In this document: positions 56,650 through 64,000 of the stretch, in pieces
Numbering within the stretch: position 1 is the first letter of the stretch
How the letters are laid out: each line of letters begins with the position of its first letter
DNA from: Anthonomus grandis grandis
Taxonomy: Eukaryota; Arthropoda; Insecta; Coleoptera; Curculionidae
Reading direction: 5' to 3'
Length of the DNA stretch: 64,000 nt
Assembly: GCF_022605725.1 (NCBI RefSeq)
Contig: NC_065551.1
Location: 21,514,001 to 21,578,000 of the forward strand
Program-made: the position numbers and the translations under genes
The notes under the pieces: model-generated
Databases searched by the model: none
Seen by the model: the letters and a program-made list of their open reading frames with translations, nothing else
What the model was told of the DNA's origin: nothing

Positions 56650-58500
56650 TTCCTTGGTCCAACTACGCGTCAAGGTTACTAGCTTACAAGAAGTTATTTT
56701 TTGACGCCGTTACTTTTTTTTTTGCATCAATTTAGTGTTTTATACCATAAGCAATTAAAACACCACCTACTTTACATATTTATTTAAAAAATTTCCCAAG
56801 CAACTTTCCATTTGGTACAGAAGTTATGAGTCTATTGTCTTACGAAACTAATGGTGACAAAATGGTTGTGCGATTATAAAGATTACAATCGCTGTTCCTT
56901 TGTTTGGCGAACTTTTAATTTTATGACGGTTTCCTTTTGCACCATATTATTGTTTTGTTTTTTTTTTATTAAGTATCAGTTACGTAACAGCAAGTTTATC
57001 ACGAAAAAAAAGATAATTTTTGGAAAATCATGTGTTTCTAGCCACTAGTCAAAAAAAATCTATAGGACCACATTTTCTGAATTAAAATATTTAATATCCA
57101 AATGGTACTTCAAGACACCTTAAAATTCAACAATATAAATTCTTGCATATCCGATAATACCTTAATAAGACTTAATTTACTTTATTAATTGTTTTATGAA
57201 AAAAGAATAAAAAAAAGAGTAAAAATTCAGAGTCATTCTTCGACAAAACGGTACGGTTACTCGCTGAGTCATAACCGTTTAAAGCAGTTTTAATGGCGAG
57301 CATCCGGCGCAGGCTGTTCCGGTAGAGAAAGTACTATGCTAACCACAAATGGTTTTCTCTGTCTGGGAAATAGTGTAAGTATACCATTTCTTATTAGATC
57401 GAAACCATATTGGGACCGTATAACGATTAATGTTTATAAAGGAAAATTAGTTAAATTATAATCAGTTGTTAATGCATGCAAAATTCCTTTTAGAGCAATT
57501 TGAGTTCCAAATATAGAAAATTTTTATGGCTAAAAGATGTGTTATCATTATAGCTATGAGAACATTTGATGATCTTAAATAGGTCATTAAGTTAACAGTA
57601 AAATTGTTTGAGTCGTGGTTCAAATTTCTGTCCTTCTTATCTTCTAAAGACTTATAAGTTTGCTTTTTCATCAGAATAATCATGATTGCCTCTTTTATTG
57701 CTGCTAACTTATAATTTCATTATAGGAAATTATTGTTGGGTTGTTTCCTTTCCACCTATCTTCCTATTTACAAGCTTCCTATCTAATTTTCTTAATATTA
57801 TTAATAACTAAAGCTTTTAAAGTAATAGATAATTAGTAGATATAACTTTTACATTAATTATAAGAATATATTTTTTAATAATTTTTGTCATATGAATTAA
57901 CCTAGATGTGATCTTCTTTATCTCTAAAGGAACATTATAAAAAAAATATAGGTATGAAATAAGTAACGAGGTGACATAGATTATTGTGTGTTAAAAATTT
58001 ATTAAATCACAATAATATATTTACAATCAAAAAAAGATGAAAATGTTAGAAATAATCAAGAAAAAAGAGATAGATCAGTTGAATTCTTTAAAGTTAAATA
58101 AATATTTAAACACTGACAATAAAATGTTAAATATAGCCCTCAAAAAGAGCAACCTACATCTATAAGTTCAAAAAATGTGTAACGAACTTTCATATTTCAC
58201 TAATAAGTACAAACCAATGTACTTGACATTTTTAAATGATGATTAACAAAATAGCAAAAGCAATTTAAAAATTAAATATCAAGGTTGTAAAAATGTACCT
58301 GTAGTAGGATCGAACTTAATTAAAAAACATATTATTGCACTTTTGTTACATCGTTTTGGACTATTCATGAAAAGTAGGACGAGATTCGTTATGTAATCAA
58401 TAAAAAAAACAATAGAAGAATCGATAAGTACAACATTTTTTATTGTTAAGTTTAATTATCATATATTTGAACTATACTTACATGTATAAGATGCGTATTT
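56650..58500. other. Non-coding stretch
   Basis: No gene. A GC-richer patch at about 57235-57400 (GGCGAGCATCCGGCGCAGGC) has no recognised frame or structure. Confidence 0.5.
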
Positions 58501-59009
58501 ACATATACAGGGTGATTCAGTTCAAACGTCAGAAATGTTTAATAATAAAGATACAGGGTGTTAAAATTAGGAATAATTATTTGTTTATTTATCATATCTT
58601 TTAAACTACCAGCTTAATTTTAATTAAATTTCGCATGCAGATTATTGTAGTAAATTGTCAATTATTGATAAGAAGTCAATTTTTAAAAAGATTGTCAGTG
58701 GCGTAACATACGGAGGGACTTGGTCCTTTTTTGTCTCAAATCTGCGAGGGGATAAAAATTTTTTTTGGAAGTCCACTGTTAGATTCTCCATTTAATTTGA
58801 AAAATAGTTTTGCCTCCAAAATTATGATTTGACGCACTGTTTTTAATATATCTTACTTTAATTTTTCAGAAATACGTACTAAAATGTCGGAAAAATTAAA
58901 AAAAAAAAATAAAATCAGCCTTTGAATTGTAAAAAAGTTGAATATAAAAAAAAACAAAAGTTACCTTAAGTCATTATTTTATTTGATAAGTTTAATTTAA
59001 GATTCAAGC

Positions 59010-59310
59010 CAAATTTATTTTTATTTTTTTTTATTTAGCATATTGCTACATACAAGTACAATAATATATATTATAATTTTTTAAAATATATTTACAATAT
59101 CTTTTTAATTCTAGAACTATTAAATATAAAAAGTAAAAATAAAGGTAAGCGAATAAATAATAAAAGAGTAAAATTTAACGTTAAACTGTACAAATATGAA
59201 ATTTAGATATACCCTCCTAACAACCGCTTAAATTCTCTTATATAACTACATTCCTTAATATTATTTGGTAACTTATTAAATCCGATTAATTATTAAACAA
59301 TAGAATTTAT
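59010..59310 (-). mobile_element. CR1-like 3' end, copy 1
   Basis: Minus-strand GFNKLPNNIKECSYIREFKR with LLGGYI and a stop matches the last residues of CR1/Jockey-type polyproteins (FNxLPxxIKxxxxxxxFKxxLKxYL). A 3' untranslated piece ends in AATAAA-like A-rich sequence near 59010-59030. Confidence 0.55.
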
Positions 59311-59329
59311 CATTTCGCTTGAATAGCAT

Positions 59330-59795
59330 CTATAATAATAGTAATAATAATATGTTTATTGAGCTACATACATGGTAACAAGGCAAAATTCGAGAAACTA
59401 AAAAACTTATAATTAACAATATAAAATTAAAAACTTTACTAAAAAGTGTAAAAATAAAAGACACAAAGAGAGACAATTAAAATATAAAACACTTACATCA
59501 TATATCTTTTCAATGTTTTTCTAAATATAATGAAGCTTTTACAGTTCTTTATATTATTGGGTAATTCATTAAAATATTTAAGACCTTTCTGAGGAATAGT
59601 GTTCCTCATTCTGTTTGAAGTAGTAAGTAAGTTGTCTAGTAGCATAGTTATGCAGACACTAAAGACTGTAATCTTTTCATAAATATAGTTTGGTAGCAAT
59701 TTATTTTTTAATTTAAAAATAGACATACAGGTACTAAATAATATTTTTTTTACCAATAAGATATTTAGTACATTTAACATATTATCTACCGGTGT
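59330..59795 (-). mobile_element. CR1-like 3' end, copy 2
   Basis: Open to the stop at 59493-59495: STCMSIFKLKNKLLPNYIYE, SNRMRNTIPQKGLKYFNELP and NIKNCKSFIIFRKTLKRYMM, the usual C-terminal end of CR1/L2-like elements. The 3' end carries an ATT-type microsatellite (59335-59355), common in these families. The element's 5' side is cut by the right repeat copy. Confidence 0.65.
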
Positions 59796-60119
59796 ATTTT
59801 TTTTCTTTTTTTTTAGTTTTTGCAGCATTTTAACTGGCGTTTATGTACAATTAAACTATGATATTTCAAAAGCAGTGCCTTAAGTCATAATTTTGCCAGA
59901 GAAACTTTTTTTCCAAATTAAATGGAGAATCTAACAGTTTACTTCTTATAAAAAAAAATTTTTTCACGTTGCAGATTTGAGACAAATACCAAGTCTCTCC
60001 ATATGTTATGCCACTGGCAATTTTTTTTTTAAATTGGCTTCATCAGTAATTGATAATTCACTACAATAACCAACATGCGAAAAAATTAATAACGTTTAAA
60101 CTGGATTACCCTTTATTTC

Positions 60120-61465
60120 TCTAAAACTAACGGTGTTTTACCATTGATTAATATAAAAAGTAATAACTATTATGATAATAATATAACCTTAAGCAAGGCA
60201 AATAAACTTTTCACAACCCATCCTTTTGTTTTTACGTTACTTAAGACATCTAAGGACTAAATAACAAAATCCCACTCACAAAAATTTTGCATTATATGCT
60301 AATGCCTTGCAGAATTGCTGTAGTATGAATCATTGGGCTTTTTTTAGTTCATTGCTTCTTTGATGGTATCTTAATGGTTTAAGTAGGCTTAAGTAAGTCT
60401 AAGGAATTTATATGTTGTGACTTATTCTATCAATTTTTTTAAACTATATTATATATATTTCCAATTCAGGCTCGATAAAATTATTGCTTAAAATTTAGTT
60501 TTTTACCACGTCATTTACTCAAACAACTTACCTGTGAAGAAACACGCCCATTTTTAACATTGTTATTACCTTAAAAGCGCAAGTCGAACTAACCGGCTCT
60601 GATATGCAAAAAAATGCTCCATTTTATAGATGTCATTACTTATACGCAGTTTCAGGGAAAAAATGTTGTAATGCGAAGCCAATTAGAGTACGATGCTAGA
60701 AAAACGGAAATCGTTCTTTAACCGGCAGTATTTGTGACGGAAAATTGAAAGTTACGGCAAATATATTATGCTATCTTTGAAGTATAGTTACCACATATTT
60801 TACTATTGCATTATATAAATGTAACACTTATTTAAAATATATGAGAGGTTAATTTATTTTTATGGTTTAATGATATAAAAGCTTAAATAAATTTCCTATT
60901 TTGCTTTTAATTGAAATCCTTTTCAGGCCTAGATTCTTTTAAGTACTGTTAATAAATAGATTTTCTTTAGTTTTTTTTACATTCATTTTCCTCTTTCTTG
61001 TCTTGGACTTCTTTAAGTTTCCCTTAGTTCTCTTTACTACAATTCTGCTTTGCTTTTCATATTCTTTTTACAAGTCTTTAGATTTGTGCAGAGAAGATGA
61101 AGATAAAAACAATAAAGATATATAAAATCACTGTTAATGATAATTTTATCCGGTCATCTCTAAGTTCTCCTAAATACATTGAGATATTATAAAAAAGCAT
61201 AGAGCAAATAAAAATAACAGTAAAGAGGATAAGCCACAAAATAATACAATGTACTCAAACAAATAGTCCTTAATCAAATACTGATGATCCTCTGGACATG
61301 AAAAACAAAAATTATTCAAATAATTTTTCTTCATTCTGGGGTTTCATTTAATAAGGTAAGAGGCTTTAAAAATAATCTTAAAAACAAAGTAGCAAAAACA
61401 TATTTGATCTTGCTGAAAGAATCATTAAATCTGTCGTAAATGTCATATTGGTACCACCAGTATAC
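60120..61465. other. Non-coding stretch
   Basis: No gene supported. 60540-60780 is somewhat less AT-rich but has no recognisable content. Confidence 0.5.
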
Positions 61466-61469
61466 CTTT

Positions 61470-62090
61470 GTTTTGTTTTGCGACTTTAGAAAGGCTTTTG
61501 ATTGTGTAGAACATATGATTCTTCTAAGAACACTAAATGCTTATAGAACATTTCATAAAAGAATTGGAATAATAAAATTATATTTGGAAGATAGATCTCA
61601 GACAGTGTAATATGAGAGTGTGTAATCGAGGGAAGGTGGGATCAGTATTGTGGTATCGCAGAGCTCTATTCTAGGCCTAATATTATTCTTAATATATATA
61701 AATGACTTGCCAACAGGTGATCCTAATGCTGACTCTACTCTTTTCTTTGAGATCCTCCATGAAGGGCTCAATAGGGTGCAGAAACTTGGTTTAACTCGAA
61801 TAATATACTTCTGAATAAAAATAAAACTAAGAGTGTAAATCTTTTCAACCAGAGTACTTGAAACTTCATTACTCATTACCCGATAAAACTAGGTTTCTAG
61901 GAGTGGGTTCGTCTCCAATGGGATACTTACATTAACTCTGTTGCCTCCAAACCATCGAATGATTTATTTTTGCTTTAAAATCCTCCGGGTATGAAGCTAC
62001 TGTTACAAAAAAGGAAAAAGGAAAATTGAATAGTTTCGAGAACTGCAAGTATTGACTGCTCCCTATTTATTTATATTGAAAAATTTTCTA
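61470..62090 (+). mobile_element. CR1/Jockey-like RT fragment, interrupted
   Basis: DFRKAFDCVEHMILLRTLNA (motif A, 61482-61541), then SQSSILGLILFLIYINDLPT (61659-61718) corresponding to PQGSILGPLLFLIYINDLP. NADSTLFF stands where YADDTxLF belongs, so the second catalytic aspartate is lost. Frame-shifted thumb remains end with LQVLTAPYLFILKNFL (about 62040-62085). It stops where the mariner-like element begins, which indicates insertion of the latter. Confidence 0.75.
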
Positions 62091-62092
62091 TA

Positions 62093-63247
62093 TAAATCGT
62101 GTTTTAATAAGAGCGCAAGATTTCAGTGTTCAATTAAACATTGTATCCTATAACAAGGCGTTAGCGAATTAGCAAATATACATCTGGAGTTTGTGTATCA
62201 AACAAAAAATCTTGTAAAATGACGCCACGGCTTTGCGGCTTTTGAAGAAATTTTCAATATCATGATTGTATATGTTTGATAAAATTTCATTGATACAGCG
62301 TCTAATTTCGGTTTTAAATGCTTCGATGGTTACAGGCTTATTAGCGTAAACCTGTGACTTCAGCTAACCCCAGTCACAAAGTCTAAAAACGTTAAATCGG
62401 AGCGTGGAGGACAATTTCTGGTCACCAAATCGAAAAATGACACGACCATGAGGAAACTCAAGCAATATTGTCATAGTTCACGGGCAATATGACAAGTTGC
62501 AGCATCTTGCTGAAACCACATATGGTCAAGATCAATAGCTTCCAAACCAGTCACAAGAAGTTATGTTTTAAAACAATATAGTTCATCATTCACTGTTTCT
62601 GCATTATCTTCTTCGTTTCTGAAGGAAAATGGTGCAACTATTGGTCCAGACCATAATGAACACCACGCACATGCAGACGTTGTGCATGCATTTCTTGCTT
62701 GGATTTTCTAAGCCCCAAATGTGACTTTTTTCCCTATTAATGAAGCCGTTGAGGAGAAAATGGGCCTTATCACTGAAAATTATGTTATTTATAAAACCAG
62801 CAGGTTATTTAAGTATTTGATTGTTGAATAATTCTTTTCACTGTTTATGGTTTGCTGGCCGAAGTTGTCGAGTTAGTTGAATTATGTTGGCTTGCAGCTG
62901 TAAATCTTTAGTGAGACTTGCTGAAAGTGTCTGTTAAAATATCTAATTTTTGTTCTCTATTTTCGAATTTTTTCATTATTCTTTTCCCTATAGGTGATTT
63001 AGGAACAATATTTCGACCAAACATTAGATGCACCTTACGAATAGTGACAATTAAATTTCACCATTTTGATAATAATTTTTGATAATTAAAACACACTGTT
63101 TTACCATGTATTGCTCGATGTTTATTAACTACCAACTATCAACTATCAATGTGTTAAGTCATAATTATGTGACATTATGACTGTCAAACTTTCAGACGCA
63201 GTTCAAATCTTGCTCTTATCTCAGTTCTTATTGCAACACCCTTTATA
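62093..63247 (-). mobile_element. Tc1/mariner-superfamily transposon, decayed
   Basis: Minus strand: IVPKSPIGKRIMKKFENREQ (helix-turn-helix side), DKAHFLLNGFINREKSHIWG (first catalytic region; the usual DEAHF is altered), NEEDNAETVNDELY, then MWFQQDAATCHIARE (second aspartate, about 62525-62480), FRFGDQ, and VYANKPVTIEAFKTEIRRCI followed by NEI (about 62355-62275). Ends: TAAAGGGTGTTGCAATAAGA inward from 63247 and TAAATCGTGTTTTAATAAGA at 62093, both followed by GCAAGATTT. TA flanks are plausible. Many stops and frameshifts. Confidence 0.75.
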
Positions 63248-63249
63248 AA

Positions 63250-64000
63250 AAAAAACTTTTAAATCTTACTGATTTATTAATCAAATAAAAATATTTTAAT
63301 TCTAATTACATTATATTCATTTGTTAAGTCTTTATCACATTTTTTGTAATTTTTGTTAATGTCAAAATGTAGTAATGTCTATATTTTAAAGTTATTATCT
63401 GTGAAACTGTTTTCGATATTAGTACTTTAATAGTAATAGCACGAATAAGCACTTTAATAGTAAAAATAATTATTAAGCAATTTGAATTTAAATTTTTTAC
63501 AAAGTCTACTTTATTACGATCGCCTTATTTCATATTAAAAATTTTGTTAAATTTTCTTGTCTTTTATGACATTTCTAATTTCTCTTCTCGAGTTGTGTTC
63601 GGTACATTTAATAAGTTTATTTGAATTATTTTTTTACATCGTTTTTTGAAGTCTTGTAATTTTGTGTGTCTATTTTTCTGTTTTTTCCTTTATTAATTTT
63701 TAGTTTGAAATCTTTCTTATTTCTCTACTAGGTCTATTTATCCTTTTTTATAATATTATTTACATTTCATTATACCCTTTTTACTTTACCAATTTTTTTA
63801 CTTATTTTAGTTCTCTCCTAAATTTTTAAGATTTCCTAATTTTACTGAAAAAATCAACTTATAACAAAATAACAACTTACAACACTTATACATATATCGA
63901 CAAATTTACGACACAAATAATGTTTAGTTTTATTTTTTCAAAAACCTACTTGTCTTCTTTGTGATTTTGTTCTGTTTCACTCTTCGTAATTTATTTGTAT
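63250..64000. other. AT-rich non-coding stretch
   Basis: Nothing supportable is seen up to the window end. Confidence 0.55.

Larger units (their letters stand above)
58505..60117. repeat. Two inverted copies of one repeat enclosing CR1-like ends
   Basis: Left copy about 58505-58912; right copy about 59797-60117, inverted. Shared blocks: CAGGGTGATTCAGTTCAAAC at the outer end (CTGGATTACCCTTT region on the right), TTTCGCATG, AGTGGCGTAACATA, GTCTCAAATCTG, GTTAGATTCTCCATTTAATT, AAATTATGA and an A-rich inner end. Divergence is moderate. It looks like two insertions of one element, each ending in poly(A), facing each other. Confidence 0.7.

Noticed and set aside
60540..60780. Less AT-rich patch considered as a possible exon
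   Set aside because: Frames are short and interrupted and no splice-site pair fits.

Overview
This window looks like an AT-rich insect nuclear genome. A beetle is possible, but that is inference and no marker gene in the window proves it. The support is a spliced kinesin gene with introns of about 50 bp, long non-coding AT-rich stretches, and a dense mixture of decayed mobile elements of kinds typical of arthropods. These are R1/I-like, CR1/Jockey-like and RTE-like non-LTR retrotransposons, Penelope-like ends, piggyBac, a Ginger/KRBA2-like integrase transposon, a Tc1/mariner relative and hairpin MITEs. There is no bacterial gene organisation, no CRISPR array, and no rRNA or tRNA that I can support.

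There is one confident host gene, a kinesin-9 (KIF6-type) motor on the plus strand at 21440-25035. I could rebuild it as 14 exons with consensus splice sites, a continuous frame and 839 codons. Its P-loop, switch I and switch II are intact and its tail is unusually rich in cysteine. A second host gene is represented only by an apparent last exon on the minus strand (51772-51919) with a nearby AATAAA. Two further coding-like islands (17012-17203 plus, 33081-33335 minus) cannot be identified.

Layout: 1-2290 holds minus-strand R1/I-like remnants. 2.4-18.5 kb is mostly empty, with a Penelope-like end at 7.55 kb that resembles a hammerhead ribozyme, copies of a short dispersed motif, and a small tandem repeat at 11.3 kb. 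18.6-20.7 kb carries two oppositely oriented non-LTR remnants, followed by the kinesin gene. 26.0-28.4 kb has two more non-LTR remnants. 28.57-30.96 kb is a complete but dead Ginger-like DNA transposon with terminal inverted repeats of about 165 bp. 31.3-37 kb has further non-LTR scraps and a foldback repeat. 37.68-40.23 kb is the youngest insertion: a 5'-truncated non-LTR element with an intact reading frame, a poly(A) tail and a matching target-site duplication. 41.4-45.0 kb is bounded by a long diverged inverted repeat. 47.88-50.17 kb is a nearly intact piggyBac element bounded by TTAA. 52.6-55.1 kb is a broken R1/I-like element interrupted by a perfect-arm hairpin MITE. 55.9-56.25 kb is an inverted pair of Penelope-like ends. 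58.5-60.1 kb is another inverted repeat pair enclosing two CR1-like 3' ends, and 61.5-63.25 kb is a CR1-like fragment interrupted by a mariner relative.

The genes do not form a pathway. The kinesin is a housekeeping or ciliary-type gene embedded in transposon-derived sequence. The signals I consider most worth following are the repeated 17-mer CCATTTAAGTTATGCAT, the long inverted repeat at 41.4-45.0 kb, the hammerhead-like Penelope ends, the cysteine-rich kinesin tail, and the loss of all four RNase H acidic residues in an otherwise open retrotransposon frame.
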